This document shows positions 25,984 to 35,581 of a stretch of 64,000 nt of DNA, piece by piece. The notes under the pieces are model-generated. The model saw only the letters and a list, made by a program, of their open reading frames with translations, had not been told where the DNA came from and made no database searches. The translations under genes were made by a program, and so were the position numbers. Positions within the stretch are counted from its first letter, which is position 1; each line of letters begins with the position of its first letter. The stretch covers positions 111,931 through 175,930 of the forward strand of contig PBNZ01000021.1 in assembly GCA_002723275.1 (NCBI GenBank). Reading direction: 5' to 3'. The stretch is from Planctomycetaceae bacterium. GTDB lineage: Bacteria; Planctomycetota; Planctomycetia; Pirellulales; Pirellulaceae.

Positions 25984-27027
25984 ATGAATCATCCAACGTT
26001 GCGACGGATTGCAAGTTGGCTGGGATTGATCATCCCGATCGGTCTGATCATCGGTCTGTTCTGGCGAACCTGGCGGAACGATCCGGAGGCGATTGAGCTG
26101 CTGCTAAATGGTCCTCGATCACCCTGGCGATTGTACGCCTGTTTCGGATTGGTCATCTCTTCAATTCTGGTGACCTTTGTTCGATGGCATCTGCTTCTGA
26201 GAACGCTTCACATTCCGATACGCCTGCGAGACACGATGCGACTTGGCTTCTTGGGACAACTAATGAACTTCATCTCTTTAGGCCAAGTGGGCGGCGACGT
26301 TGTGAAGGCTTTTTTTATTGCAAAAGAACATAAAGAACGACGTGCTGCTGCTATCAGCTCCATTCTCGTCGATCGGGCCTGCGGCCTGTACGGGCTTTTA
26401 ATTGTGGCATCGTCGGCCTTACTTATATCAGGCGTTAGCGCGATCAGCCCTGCAATTGCGACGATCGCCAAGGCGACCTACCTGCTGACGGCCGCGGGGA
26501 CAATCGGTTGCGTCATCATTCTGACACCCGCGATCGCCAAAAGTACGTGGGTACTTCGGCTCACTGAGATCCCTCGTTTTGGGACACGTTTCCAACGATT
26601 ACTGGATGCGATTCAGTTGTTTCGAGACAATCGTATCACCTTGCTGGCAATCGGTGTCTTGAGTCTGCTTGTTCATATCCTGTCGGCGATGGGTGTGTAT
26701 TTCGCAGCGACAGGCCTTTACGCCGAAACACCTTCGATGGCAGACATGTTTGTTGCCAACCCAATCGCGTCCGTTTTTGCGGCATTGCCGATTTCGCCGG
26801 GTGGCCTGGGAACGTATGAACTGGCGATGGATTACATATACAACCATCTGAGTCCACCGTCCGAACAGGGTCGGGGAATCGTCGTTGCCAGTTGCTTCCG
26901 GATAGCCACGATTATGGTGGCCATGATTGGCGTCGTCTTCTACTGGACGCACCATCGTGAAGTCGCCAAAGCTCTTCGAGTGGCGGAGGCGGAGATACAG
27001 CAGAAACAGGCGAGTGAACGGGACTGA
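25984..27027 (+). CDS. Flippase-like / LPG-synthase-TM (UPF0104) integral membrane protein
   Basis: 347 residues with about eight hydrophobic helices. Conserved features of the lysylphosphatidylglycerol-synthase transmembrane/UPF0104 family are visible: GFLGQLMNFISLGQVGGD, AISSILVDRACGLYGLL and the signature LPISPGGLGTYELAMDY. The catalytic soluble aminoacyl-transfer domain of MprF is absent, so this is the stand-alone membrane part, generally annotated as a lipid or dolichol-type flippase-like protein. It stands alone between the tRNA gene and a convergent beta-helix gene. Substrate unknown. Confidence 0.88.
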   Translation: MNHPTLRRIASWLGLIIPIGLIIGLFWRTWRNDPEAIELLLNGPRSPWRLYACFGLVISSILVTFVRWHLLLRTLHIPIRLRDTMRLGFLGQLMNFISLGQVGGDVVKAFFIAKEHKERRAAAISSILVDRACGLYGLLIVASSALLISGVSAISPAIATIAKATYLLTAAGTIGCVIILTPAIAKSTWVLRLTEIPRFGTRFQRLLDAIQLFRDNRITLLAIGVLSLLVHILSAMGVYFAATGLYAETPSMADMFVANPIASVFAALPISPGGLGTYELAMDYIYNHLSPPSEQGRGIVVASCFRIATIMVAMIGVVFYWTHHREVAKALRVAEAEIQQKQASERD

Positions 27028-27052
27028 CGCGCGAAACGAAAATCAGACAGAG

Positions 27053-27988
27053 CTAAGGCCGATTGAGCGGAGCTGAATCGCGATTTGCGACTGTTTCTTC
27101 GCGCTGATGATCCTCACCATCTATTTTGAGACTACCGCCGTCCATCTTCCAGGATCGATCTCCAATCATCTTGGTGCCTTCGACGATAACCCGCGACCAT
27201 CCTTCGGTTCTTAATTGGACGACGTCATTGTTCTCCAACATGCAATTTACGACCTTGACTCTTGAAGCACCACCAACGGATACCCCGCTTCGGCCATTCC
27301 AGCGACATGTCAGTCCATCAAAACGACAGTCAAAAGCATTGTCATGCGCATTGACGCCATCGTATTGAAATCCGCGGATCACCAAATTGCTAACAACAAC
27401 GTGCCGGACGTTGTAGAGCGTGACGCCAACCCGTCGGACAGAAACGGACAGGTCATGATCGAAGAGAGCAATATCAGATTGCGGTCGGTAGTAGATCGAC
27501 TGGTTAAACATGCACCACGATCCCGCCGGCATCTCCTTCATGGTAGCATCAGCGAGTGAAAACTCAGGCAGAGGTTGATCAGCCAGGAAAAGTTGCTGGA
27601 AGCTGATTCGCGGCGGTTGAAACCGGATCAATCCGACCCCGCCCGGTTTCCAGAGTTCAGGGGAGATATCCGCCGTACCATCCAGCTCAGCTCCGTTTCC
27701 CTCCAGGACAAATGGAAATCGGGCTGAACCGCTATTCCTCGCACCCTGCAGCGACACCTGCTCTCGATAGGGAACGCCCGTGTTGGCCAGAACAATCCGA
27801 TCGCCAAAATTGGCCAGCGCCACGGCGCGTTTGATTGAGCGAACCGGCCCCACATGGTTTGAGATGTTTTGATCCGTCTCGCCGGTCGATTGGTCATCAC
27901 CGGTCAGGTTGTTCACGTAGAGATCTCGACCATATCCATCGCCGGAACCCAGGACCACTACGAACATCAAAATCAGAACTTTTCTCAT
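27053..27988 (-). CDS. Secreted right-handed parallel beta-helix protein
   Basis: About 311 residues from the ATG at 27988, which begins a signal peptide (MRKVLILMFVVVLGSG) cleaved near GYGRDLYV. LYVNNLTGDDQSTG and GPVRSIKRAVALANFGDRI are typical of secreted planctomycete beta-helix proteins. The helix rungs show as VVSNLVIRGFQYDGVNAHD, DCRFDGLTCRWNGRSGVSV and KVVNCMLENND. The longer GTG start at 28060 adds a charged, non-secretory leader and is less likely. Such folds usually bind or cleave polysaccharides, but no lyase or hydrolase residues can be assigned. The helix is short for the type, so an ancestral C-terminal part may be lost. Confidence 0.75.
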   Translation of the reverse strand: MRKVLILMFVVVLGSGDGYGRDLYVNNLTGDDQSTGETDQNISNHVGPVRSIKRAVALANFGDRIVLANTGVPYREQVSLQGARNSGSARFPFVLEGNGAELDGTADISPELWKPGGVGLIRFQPPRISFQQLFLADQPLPEFSLADATMKEMPAGSWCMFNQSIYYRPQSDIALFDHDLSVSVRRVGVTLYNVRHVVVSNLVIRGFQYDGVNAHDNAFDCRFDGLTCRWNGRSGVSVGGASRVKVVNCMLENNDVVQLRTEGWSRVIVEGTKMIGDRSWKMDGGSLKIDGEDHQREETVANRDSAPLNRP

Positions 27989-28193
27989 AACTATCGGCTC
28001 ACAACAGGGATTACGAGAGCGCGCAAAACGGCCATAGAGTTCTTCGTCATTCTGGGACACGTTTCTTTTCTTTGTTCTTTTCTGGATAGCCGTGGTCTTT
28101 AGGTTTCCATCCGTTATTTACTGCAGGGATACTGATTGTTCACACTGATTCATTCATCTCCGGGCCTCTTAAATCGAGAGAAGGAAACGTTTG

Positions 28194-28748
28194 ATGGATT
28201 ATTGGACTGAGAACGAGCAGAAGATCTCACTCATCCAAGGCGAAATCACCACTCAGGTAGTGGATGCGATCGTCAATGCTGCCAACTCACAATTGGCCGG
28301 CGGTGGAGGCGTGGACGGCGCAATCCACCGTCGAGGTGGGCCAACCATCATGCAAGAAACTCGTGAGCGTTATCCGAATGGTTGTCCAACGGGTTCAGCC
28401 GTCATCAGCTCAGCGGGCCATTTATCGGCAAAATACGTATTTCATGCTGTCGGTCCAATTTGGCAGGGCGGCCAAGCAGGAGAGCCTGAATTGTTACGGG
28501 CCGCCTACCGCCGCTGTCTCGATCTGGCCCGCTCAAACGAATGTCGAACGATCGCATTTCCATCGCTCAGTACAGGGGCTTATGGATATCCAATGAGCGA
28601 GGCAAGCCGAATCGCCCTGTCCTCCTGCATCGCTTATTTCCAAGAATATGATTCTCCCTCGGAGATCCTCTTCGTGCTCTTCGATGAAATGGCACTTGAG
28701 ATCTTTCGCGGTGCTCTACAAACGTTGGTCAACAACGATTCCGATTAA
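28194..28748 (+). CDS. Macro-domain protein (ADP-ribose / O-acetyl-ADP-ribose hydrolase family)
   Basis: 184 residues comprising a single macro domain of the MacroD/YmdB type. Motifs: GEITTQVVDAIVNAANSQL (Asp and Asn of the ligand site), the glycine-rich loop GGGGVDGAIHRRGG, and the phosphate loop FPSLSTGAYGYP. Enzymes of this type remove mono-ADP-ribose or deacetylate O-acetyl-ADP-ribose. The ATG at 28194 has AAGGAAA 8 bases upstream; the TTG immediately before it is not needed. It is an isolated cytosolic gene with no ADP-ribosyltransferase partner in view. Confidence 0.92.
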   Translation: MDYWTENEQKISLIQGEITTQVVDAIVNAANSQLAGGGGVDGAIHRRGGPTIMQETRERYPNGCPTGSAVISSAGHLSAKYVFHAVGPIWQGGQAGEPELLRAAYRRCLDLARSNECRTIAFPSLSTGAYGYPMSEASRIALSSCIAYFQEYDSPSEILFVLFDEMALEIFRGALQTLVNNDSD

Positions 28749-28765
28749 CGCATTTCTATTCTGCG

Positions 28766-29679
28766 TCACCATAAATCCGCCACAACCGTATCCATGAGCA
28801 ATTGCACCACGTGATAGATGACAAGCGGAATCAGAACGAGACCGCCGAAGTAATGAATGGCCACATACAAGCCAACCATCAAGCTCTTCTGCCTTCCAGC
28901 AATAGCCACTGCGATCCGGTCGCTGGAGGCAATTCCCGCAGCTCGCGTAAGGGCTAATCCAGTAAGTAACCCGAGTCCGTGAAGCAAGATTACCGATAAC
29001 GTCATGACGGCAAGGTCGGCCCAAGGCAGCGCGTTATCAAAGGAAGCCATCCACTAAGTCCGCCGGGCATGAACCGCACCGATCGCCACCATGCTCACCA
29101 TCCAAAACTGAGCCGCAATTCTCAATTGAACCTTACGCAAGTCAGCGAAGCGCGCCAGTGGACTAATCCTTCGCGCAAGTTGAGGTACAACCATCGGCAA
29201 CACAACAAGCATGCCTAATGTTGTGATCATTTTGGCAACGTCAATGCTTACGGCTTGCGAGGTGAGACCAACAGCCAAAACGGAGTGACCATGAAACAGA
29301 TGCCGTTGGTCACCACCGTCGCCATCAACGCCACGGCATCATTCCAGCCTGCTCGTCGCGTCCAGACGGATGCCGATGCCATGGTGCTCGGCACAACCGC
29401 GGCCAGTAGCAGGCCGACGAAAAGGTCGCCAGTCAGCAGATTTGATAGTCGCCAGGCGATGAGAGGCATGAGAGCCATGTTCAGAAAACTGGATAGGCAG
29501 GCTGCACCTGGTCGACGAACGACCCGCCAAACGGCGTCGATCGGCAGCGGTAGGGCCATCAAAAACAACAGGGTCGCGACGATCGCGTTACGCAGATAAA
29601 CCGAATCCGCCTTCACCGTGACGCGGGCAGGAGCGAGAAAACTAAGGGCGAGTGCAAAGGCTAAAGCCAAAAGAAACCA
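28766..29679 (-). pseudogene. Decayed SBF-like (bile acid:sodium symporter family) transporter
   Basis: Pieces of one roughly 300-residue SBF-like membrane transporter lie in order on the minus strand. Frame 1 (29679-29248) gives WFLLALAFALALSFLAP through VPSTMASASVWTRRAG and FMVTPFWLL. The homology then moves to another frame (29278-29054: VGLTSQAVSIDVAKMITTLG) after a frameshift near 29260-29285. An in-frame TAG at 29054-29056 then interrupts that frame before the family's C-terminal signature (AVAIAGRQKSLMVGLYVAIH and IPLVIYHVVQLLMD). A TAA also sits directly before the first Trp codon, and no good start is present. A sequencing error could explain one lesion but hardly three. Confidence 0.8.
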
Positions 29680-29791
29680 TTAGCTTGAGAGGAATCGACC
29701 GATCCAATGATCTGACCCCTTTCGGCGGGGATTCCAGGAGGCGAATTCGCACTGTTTGTGACGTACATTAGTCTACTGCGAAGGCTGCTCA

Positions 29792-29815
29792 CTGCCAGCA
29801 CTTGCGTGCTGGCAG
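29792..29815 (+). repeat. Perfect inverted repeat upstream of aroC
   Basis: CTGCCAGCAC and GTGCTGGCAG are exact 10-bp complements around a TTGC loop, about 120 bases before the aroC start. Neither strand has a T run after it, so it is not a classical intrinsic terminator. It may be a transcript-end structure, a leader hairpin or a regulator site. Confidence 0.8.
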
Positions 29816-29937
29816 CCGGCTCAATCGCCCTATCGAGACCTTCCTGTTACGACTACAATAAACGGGGTTTCAGGTGGATTCGCTGGTGCGCACTGTGCTG
29901 CCGGCCTCGATTTACAATCAGGAATAAGCAGAAGATC

Positions 29938-31077
29938 ATGTTGCGGTATTGGACAGCTGGAGAATCCCATGGCAAAACGCTGTTGGCCACCATCGATGGC
30001 TTCCCAGCTGGCGTCCAGCTTAAAACCGATTCGATCGATGCGGAACTGAAACGACGGCAGGGTGGATATGGCCGTGGTGGACGCCAACGGATCGAAACCG
30101 ATCGCGTTGAGATACTCACGGGCATTTGGAAAGATACAACGCTCGGCAGTCCGATCGCTCTTCAGGTCATCAACCGCGATTACAAACTTGAGAGACTCGA
30201 CGATCTGCAACGCCCTCGTCCTGGCCATGGTGATCTGACGGGTGCCATCAAATACTTGGGCTCGATTCGCGGCATCCTGGAACGAGCCAGCGCGAGAGAG
30301 ACGGCGGTCCGCGTTGCTGTCGGCGCACTGTGCACCCAATTGCTGGGGCATTTTGGAATCAAGACCCTTGGTTACGTTGTTGAACTGGGTGGAAAAGCGG
30401 TAACACCGCTGGAAGGCAACATCGACGAACATCGAAAACTGCGTGACGAAAGCATCATCTACTCGCTCAATCCTGAACAGGATCCAGAGTTCAAGGAACT
30501 CATCGATACCACGGGGAGGCAGGGCGATACGCTGGGAGGCATCGTCGAGGTGAGGGTGGAAGGCCTGCCTTTCGGTCTGGGAACGCATACACAATGGGAT
30601 ATCAAGCTAGACGGTCGTATCGCGCATGCTGTTATGGCCGTTCAGGCGATCAAGGGAGTGGAGATTGGCCTTGGCTTCGAGGCCGCACGGCGCCCCGGAT
30701 CGCAGGTGCATGATCCCATTAGCTATGACAAAGACGAAGTCGAATCGAACACTCTCGGCTTTGAACGACCAACCAATAACGCAGGCGGGCTCGAGGCAGG
30801 CATGACGAATGGCCAGCCCTTAGTCGTTCGCGCGGCAAAGAAACCGATTAGTACACTTCGAAAACCGCTCGGTTCCATCAATTTGGAAACCAAGGAAGGT
30901 GAGGAGGCGGAATACGAACGCAGCGACGTCTGTGCCGTCTCAGCAGCGAGTGTGATTGTTGAGAACGTTGTCGCCTTCGAGATCGCGCGAGTGATGATCG
31001 AGAAATTCGGGGGTGATAGTCTCGCCGAAATGAAGGGACGTTGGGACTTGTTCCACAAATTAGCCAAAGACCGATAA
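29938..31077 (+). CDS. aroC: Chorismate synthase
   Basis: Final step of the shikimate pathway: converts 5-enolpyruvylshikimate 3-phosphate to chorismate using reduced FMN. The protein of about 379 residues begins MLRYWTAGESHGKTLLATIDGFP (family signature GESHG), with RRQGGYGRGGRQRIETD, GDLTGAIKY, RASARETA and a C-terminal AVSAASVIVE segment. The ATG at 29938 is chosen because the conserved N-terminus starts there; the open frame extends upstream to 29758 without homology and runs over a hairpin. It is followed within a few bases by an uncharacterised membrane-anchored protein, probably co-transcribed. Confidence 0.95.
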   Translation: MLRYWTAGESHGKTLLATIDGFPAGVQLKTDSIDAELKRRQGGYGRGGRQRIETDRVEILTGIWKDTTLGSPIALQVINRDYKLERLDDLQRPRPGHGDLTGAIKYLGSIRGILERASARETAVRVAVGALCTQLLGHFGIKTLGYVVELGGKAVTPLEGNIDEHRKLRDESIIYSLNPEQDPEFKELIDTTGRQGDTLGGIVEVRVEGLPFGLGTHTQWDIKLDGRIAHAVMAVQAIKGVEIGLGFEAARRPGSQVHDPISYDKDEVESNTLGFERPTNNAGGLEAGMTNGQPLVVRAAKKPISTLRKPLGSINLETKEGEEAEYERSDVCAVSAASVIVENVVAFEIARVMIEKFGGDSLAEMKGRWDLFHKLAKDR

Positions 31078-31080
31078 GGG

Positions 31081-32214
31081 ATGATCGGATCGATGCGCGA
31101 AGCAACTCAACGCAGCGTCATGCGATGCGCGTTCATCATTTGTTGCGTGGCTCCGACGCTTGCCGTCGTTGGCTGGTCGATTGCCTGGGCACTTCCAAGC
31201 CATACAACAGCGGTCGAAGGTCGCCTCCAACAATGGCTGGGATCTGCCGTCTCGATCGGTGAGGTTCAACATCCACGACCGCGAGAGGTCGACCTCCGGA
31301 ATCTGCAACTCCTCGACCCTGAAACCGGTAAGCCACTCGCCTCGATCAATCAAGTTTTCGCCAGCTGGAACTCCGCTCAGTTGAGGTTGGAATTCGATAC
31401 CATCGAGGTCGTATCGAACCAACGACGGCGTCTATGGAATCTGTTGAGAACCCACCTTGAATCTCACGCCGCATTCCCCTGGACCAACGTCGCAATTCAC
31501 GCTCGGCAAGCCCAACTCACTGACGCTGCCGATGAAACGATTCACAACATCGCAGGTCATTTGAAATCCAATCAGCATAAGCTCGAGGCTCGCGTTGCTT
31601 TCGCACTTCATGAAGCCGATGCTCACGCCCCGTCGATCGAAGTCACGGTCTTGCGAGATCGCCAGACAAGCCCCCTTGAAACGCGAATGCTCATCAACAG
31701 CCATGATCAGCGATTGCCTGTGAGCCTGCTGTCGCAACGTTGGGCGGAACGACTGGGTCCCAACGTTCAACTACGTGGAAACCTGCTCGCGAACTGGCTC
31801 TCTGACGAATGGAAGATCCGATGGGTCGGAGACCTGGAAGAAATCGCTCTGAAATCAGCTAAAATCACCGGAAATGGTCAGCTCGAACAACTGGACGCAA
31901 CGTTCACCCATGAGGGAATCCAAGAACTCAGCGGCACCCTCGAAGTTCGGGACGGTACCGTCGATAAACAGGTCTTGAGTCAGTTAGGGATTCGAACGGA
32001 ATCAAGCGGCAATTCGAATCGGATTGGAATCGAGAACATGAAGGTCCGGTTTCAAGCCAATGACACCTCCATTCAATTAATCGGGTGTTGCGATTCAGCA
32101 ACGCCGCAGGCATCAGCGAAACGTCCCTTTCTGATCAGCGAGGATGGGACTGAATTCCAAATCGAGCGGCCCACCTATTGGTTGGCACCCATTCAAGGAA
32201 TCTTCACCCCGTGA
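31081..32214 (+). CDS. Membrane-anchored AsmA-like protein of unknown function
   Basis: 377 residues. An N-terminal transmembrane anchor (CAFIICCVAPTLAVVGWSIA) is followed by a large predicted periplasmic beta-rich domain. The pattern TAVEGRLQQWLGSAVSIGEVQ with later DLRNLQLLDPETGKPLASIN resembles AsmA/TamB-type proteins, where a lipid-transfer groove follows a single membrane helix. Resemblance is weak and function is not assigned. It begins three bases after the aroC stop. An ATG at 31093 has AAGGG at a better distance and may be the true start. Conserved co-occurrence with aroC would argue for coincidental operon membership rather than shared pathway. Confidence 0.7.
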   Translation: MIGSMREATQRSVMRCAFIICCVAPTLAVVGWSIAWALPSHTTAVEGRLQQWLGSAVSIGEVQHPRPREVDLRNLQLLDPETGKPLASINQVFASWNSAQLRLEFDTIEVVSNQRRRLWNLLRTHLESHAAFPWTNVAIHARQAQLTDAADETIHNIAGHLKSNQHKLEARVAFALHEADAHAPSIEVTVLRDRQTSPLETRMLINSHDQRLPVSLLSQRWAERLGPNVQLRGNLLANWLSDEWKIRWVGDLEEIALKSAKITGNGQLEQLDATFTHEGIQELSGTLEVRDGTVDKQVLSQLGIRTESSGNSNRIGIENMKVRFQANDTSIQLIGCCDSATPQASAKRPFLISEDGTEFQIERPTYWLAPIQGIFTP

Positions 32215-32227
32215 TTGAGCCCACCGA

Positions 32228-32977
32228 TTAAACAACCCGTAGTCGTTCGCTGTTGAGTCGATTGACAATGAATTGAATGACGGGTGTCGCCATCTGGTTG
32301 TAATAATCGAATCCATGCCCACCCGCGACGGTATCGAGATCGCATTCGAAGGGCACGCCCAAAGATCCCAACTTCATGCGTAAACGATCCGCGCTGTCGT
32401 ACCAACTAACATCAGTTGGGTCACAGCAGAAAAACTGGCTGCGGGGCCAATACAAAGGATGGATGTGGAGTAGGGCCGTATCTTGTCGAGCCGCCTCTGG
32501 GTCCTCGTACATTTGTAGCAATGGATCCGTTTCGTCCTCACAGTCTTCAATTCTCTTTTGAAAATCGATTGCCGGGGATATCGCTGCCACGACAGGAAAC
32601 GTATCGGGAAATCGATAGGCTAGATTCAGCGCGCCTTGGCCCCCCATGCTCGTACCTAGTAACGCAACACGAGGCGGCTCCGCACCCAGCTGGTCGCGAA
32701 CATAGGGCAAAACATTATCAAAGATGTGTTGATGCGTGGTGATCTGATCATCAAATTCAGGACAGATTCGATTGGTCCACCAGCTGCGCCCCGTAATCGG
32801 ACCGACAACTCGCAAGCCGTATTCTTCGAACAATTCCGTGAAGCGAGGCTGATCTCGCAGACGTCCGATGTGGACGCCATGCAGATACAACACGACGTAA
32901 CCATTCGGGTTTGGCTCAGTAGGCTCGAATAAATCGCACGGATGCCCGCCAACCGTTTCCTCACGCCAACCTTGCAT
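32228..32977 (-). CDS. Alpha/beta hydrolase, esterase (EstD/FGH-like)
   Basis: 249-residue cytosolic serine hydrolase. The nucleophile elbow is GTSMGGQGA, preceded by the oxyanion strand VVLYLHGVHIG, and the likely catalytic His is in GGHGFDYY near the C-terminus, with Asp candidates in CDPTDVSWYD. The organisation resembles esterases of the S-formylglutathione-hydrolase/EstD group. AGAGG lies about 11 bases ahead of the ATG. It is convergent with the aroC operon, stops being 13 bases apart. Substrate unknown. Confidence 0.85.
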   Translation of the reverse strand: MQGWREETVGGHPCDLFEPTEPNPNGYVVLYLHGVHIGRLRDQPRFTELFEEYGLRVVGPITGRSWWTNRICPEFDDQITTHQHIFDNVLPYVRDQLGAEPPRVALLGTSMGGQGALNLAYRFPDTFPVVAAISPAIDFQKRIEDCEDETDPLLQMYEDPEAARQDTALLHIHPLYWPRSQFFCCDPTDVSWYDSADRLRMKLGSLGVPFECDLDTVAGGHGFDYYNQMATPVIQFIVNRLNSERLRVV

Positions 32978-33312
32978 TTCGGACGAATCCTCTTAAGTCT
33001 ATTTATGTCATAAATCTCGGATGCTTTTCTTTTATCGAAGTCGACGTCCCGCCACAATCGGGCTAGTCGATCTTCTGCGGCCATAAACCCTGTTCTGTAG
33101 CTCCATCAGGAATTTCCGGAATGCCTGAGATCATTTAGAATTCGGAGACACGTGAGGTCACCGGTGCCAGTTTCCACCATGATGCGACGCTACGATAATG
33201 GAGTTCGAGGATCATTTTGTGGGAACCCGATCAGCAGTAACCAAAACGGCTGCTCTTGCGAAGACCCTCACGAATTTGCCAGAGACGAGAAAAAGACAAA
33301 GGCGACCAGAGC
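32978..33312. other. Divergent intergenic region, no gene supported
   Basis: 335 bases between the esterase and hpt start sites; it must hold both promoters. No repeat, hairpin or convincing -35/-10 pair was found. The short ORFs here have no recognisable sequence features. Confidence 0.5.
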
Positions 33313-33834
33313 ATGCGTACCCTGCTCAGCGAAGAACAAATTCAACAAGCCGTGTCAAATATGGCATGCGAAGTCGTCGAAACCTATGGCGACAAGCCAC
33401 TAACCATTGTCGGAGTCTTGACCGGCAGCGTGGTGTTGCTGGCAGATATGATTCGCAAATTGAGTATGCCGTTACGAGTAGGCGTGGTCCAGGCGAGCAG
33501 TTACCGCGGTGCTACTCAGCGAGGTCCGCTCGTGATCAATTCGGATTTGATGCCGAATATTGCCAACCAGGACGTGCTTGTTCTGGACGACATTTTCGAC
33601 ACGGGCAATACGCTCGTTGAATTGCTTGCCTTGATGGATCAACTCGGACCAACCTCCATCCGCACTGCGGTACTTTTGAGAAAACTCGGTCAACAAGAGG
33701 TCGACTTACAACCGGATTTTGTGGGGTTTGATATACCCAACGAATTCGTTGTCGGTTACGGTCTTGATTACCAGGACGAATTCCGCAACCTTCCCTACGT
33801 GGCCTGTTTGGAACCTGATGATTTGCGAGACTAA
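33313..33834 (+). CDS. hpt: Hypoxanthine phosphoribosyltransferase
   Basis: Purine salvage enzyme that joins hypoxanthine (or guanine) to PRPP. About 173 residues starting MRTLLSEEQIQ. The PRPP-binding motif VLVLDDIFDTGNTL is intact, the flexible-loop SSYRG is present, and DFVGFDIPNEFVVGYGLDY is the typical purine-binding end. The ATG at 33313 matches family N-termini; the frame is open to 33256 with no homology. The downstream glycosyltransferase start overlaps its last 17 bases. Confidence 0.93.
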   Translation: MRTLLSEEQIQQAVSNMACEVVETYGDKPLTIVGVLTGSVVLLADMIRKLSMPLRVGVVQASSYRGATQRGPLVINSDLMPNIANQDVLVLDDIFDTGNTLVELLALMDQLGPTSIRTAVLLRKLGQQEVDLQPDFVGFDIPNEFVVGYGLDYQDEFRNLPYVACLEPDDLRD

Positions 33835-34963
33835 CGTCAACAGCCAATTTTCTTCGACGGCACCTGACCCAAGAAGAACCCGCATCCTGCAGGTGGTACC
33901 CTCCCTGGACTACCACGGGCACCATCGGCAAATGGCGATGGTCAGTGCCCACCTTCCTCGCGATCGGTTTGATGTGCGCGTCATCAGCTTACAAGGCATG
34001 GGCCCGATCTCGAATACGTTGCAAGAGGCAAAAATCCAGATTCTGCATGCGGATACGAGAGCTCGTGGCCGCACGCTCCAACAATTGTCGTCGATCGTCA
34101 AACAGTGGTCGCCACACATTGTGCATACCTGGGGTGGATCAGCAGACATTGCGGGACGTGCAATCGCAGTCCGGCATCGTATTTCAAACATTGTCGCAAC
34201 CTCATGCAATGAACGCTGGATGTCGTCGGCCAATCTCATTTCTGACTGTGTCTTACGTCGATGGACAACAGCTTATGTCGTCAAGGACGAGCAGACATGC
34301 AAAGATGCTGAACGACGTGGTATCGACCCTGCCAAAATCACGATCATTCCTCATGGCGTGCTTCCGACCGGTGAGCGATCGTTGAGTCGTCAGGCCGTAC
34401 TGGAAAGGCTAAAGTTACCCGCCGATGCCAGACTGATTGGTACCGCAGGCCCCTTGAATTCTGAGAAACGCATCAAGGATCTCATCTGGGCCGCCGACCT
34501 GCTGAAGGTCGTCCGCGATGACGCCTATCTCGTGATTGCTGGTACAGGACCTCAAGAGTGGCGATTACATCGTTTCCGCGATCAGGTTCAAATCCGAGAT
34601 CGCGTGTTGTTTCTGGGTGAACGTGACGATTGGCTCGACCTACTCCCACAACTCGATTGTATCTGGCTGGGAAACCGTTACGAATCCATGTCCAATTCGC
34701 TGCTCGAGGCGATGGCCGCGGGTATTCCGGTGATTGCGACGAATGTCGATGGGAACCGAGAAATCGTGAAATCGGGTGAAAACGGCTTTCTTGTACGAGT
34801 GGGTGATCGCGCCGGATTTGCTCGACGCACTCATTTGCTGCTCGACGATCGGCCACTGGCACAGCGATGTGGCAAAGCGGGCCAAGATTATGTCCTGCAA
34901 AGACATCACGCCAAGTCAATTACGACGCAATATGTCGAGTTGTACAGCCGGATCCTTCACTGA
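33818..34963 (+). CDS. Glycosyltransferase, GT4-type (GT-B fold)
   Basis: About 381 residues. The N-terminal domain opens RILQVVPSLDYHGHHRQMAM and contains HIVHTWGGSADIAG. The C-terminal glycosyltransferases group 1 domain has LIGTAGPLNSEKRIKDLI, VIAGTGPQE, NRYESMSNSLLEAMAAGIPVIAT and DGNREIVKSGENGFLV, including the E-x7-E nucleotide-sugar motif. It transfers a sugar from an NDP-sugar to an unknown lipid, glycan or small-molecule acceptor. The ATG at 33818 overlaps hpt by 17 bases, so translation is probably coupled. The open frame extends 33 codons further upstream inside hpt without homology. Confidence 0.9.
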   Translation: MICETNVNSQFSSTAPDPRRTRILQVVPSLDYHGHHRQMAMVSAHLPRDRFDVRVISLQGMGPISNTLQEAKIQILHADTRARGRTLQQLSSIVKQWSPHIVHTWGGSADIAGRAIAVRHRISNIVATSCNERWMSSANLISDCVLRRWTTAYVVKDEQTCKDAERRGIDPAKITIIPHGVLPTGERSLSRQAVLERLKLPADARLIGTAGPLNSEKRIKDLIWAADLLKVVRDDAYLVIAGTGPQEWRLHRFRDQVQIRDRVLFLGERDDWLDLLPQLDCIWLGNRYESMSNSLLEAMAAGIPVIATNVDGNREIVKSGENGFLVRVGDRAGFARRTHLLLDDRPLAQRCGKAGQDYVLQRHHAKSITTQYVELYSRILH

Positions 34964-35581
34964 GTCCCAGGGTACGTCTTCAACAAGCGGTTATTCTCGA
35001 CACCGTCGCTGGCATTTCCGACCGTGTCCTTTGCAATTTTTCTGTTGGATCGTTTTTACCAATTTCAATCCGTCGATTCTCTTCTGGATTGTGCGTCGAC
35101 GTCACCGCATCGAACTTATGCGCAAGCACCTCATGGATGCATTCGCATGCTCTATTCAAGTCAGGTCTGTCTTGTTTTGAGCTGATATTCTTTGAAAAGC
35201 TTCTAGCAGCGTAAACGCCTAACTTACGGGAAATACCAGCCAACATCAGGGATCTTGAAGGTCTAGAAAGTCAGAGGTTATCACCGTTTGCTGACGCTGA
35301 TGGGAAAGTTGCCCGACCTGATTCACACCAAAGCTTCAGCCATCTCAAACGGGATATCGCAACTCAGCGGCGCTTCGTGACCGGATTTGCCTGCACAAGC
35401 GTGCTAATGTACGACCGAATGGATTTCCTGTTTTTCGCATTTAGCGAAACCGATAAAATGCCGACAGGTAGCGAAAGTTATAAGTGGCAGCAGAATCTCC
35501 GCATCGGTGCTGGGCTGGCACGTTCCGAACAAGAAGACAAGGTCGAGTATGCACCGAGCGACCTGAATTCGGAGTAAGGCG
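34964..35581. other. Intergenic region, no gene supported
   Basis: 618 bases before glgC. A short hairpin, TTTCGC-ATTTA-GCGAAA at 35433-35449, lies about 130 bases ahead of the glgC start. ORFs at 34980-35246 (minus) and 35377-35577 (plus) show neither domains, signal peptides nor convincing ribosome sites and are left out. Promoter elements for glgC must lie here but were not identified. Confidence 0.5.

Noticed and set aside
29054-29056. Possible recoding (readthrough) of the TAG in the SBF-like gene
   Set aside because: A separate frameshift and a stop before the first Trp codon make decay the simpler explanation.
35377-35577. 66-residue ORF directly before glgC
   Set aside because: No ribosome site, domain or signal; it covers a hairpin and the likely promoter region.
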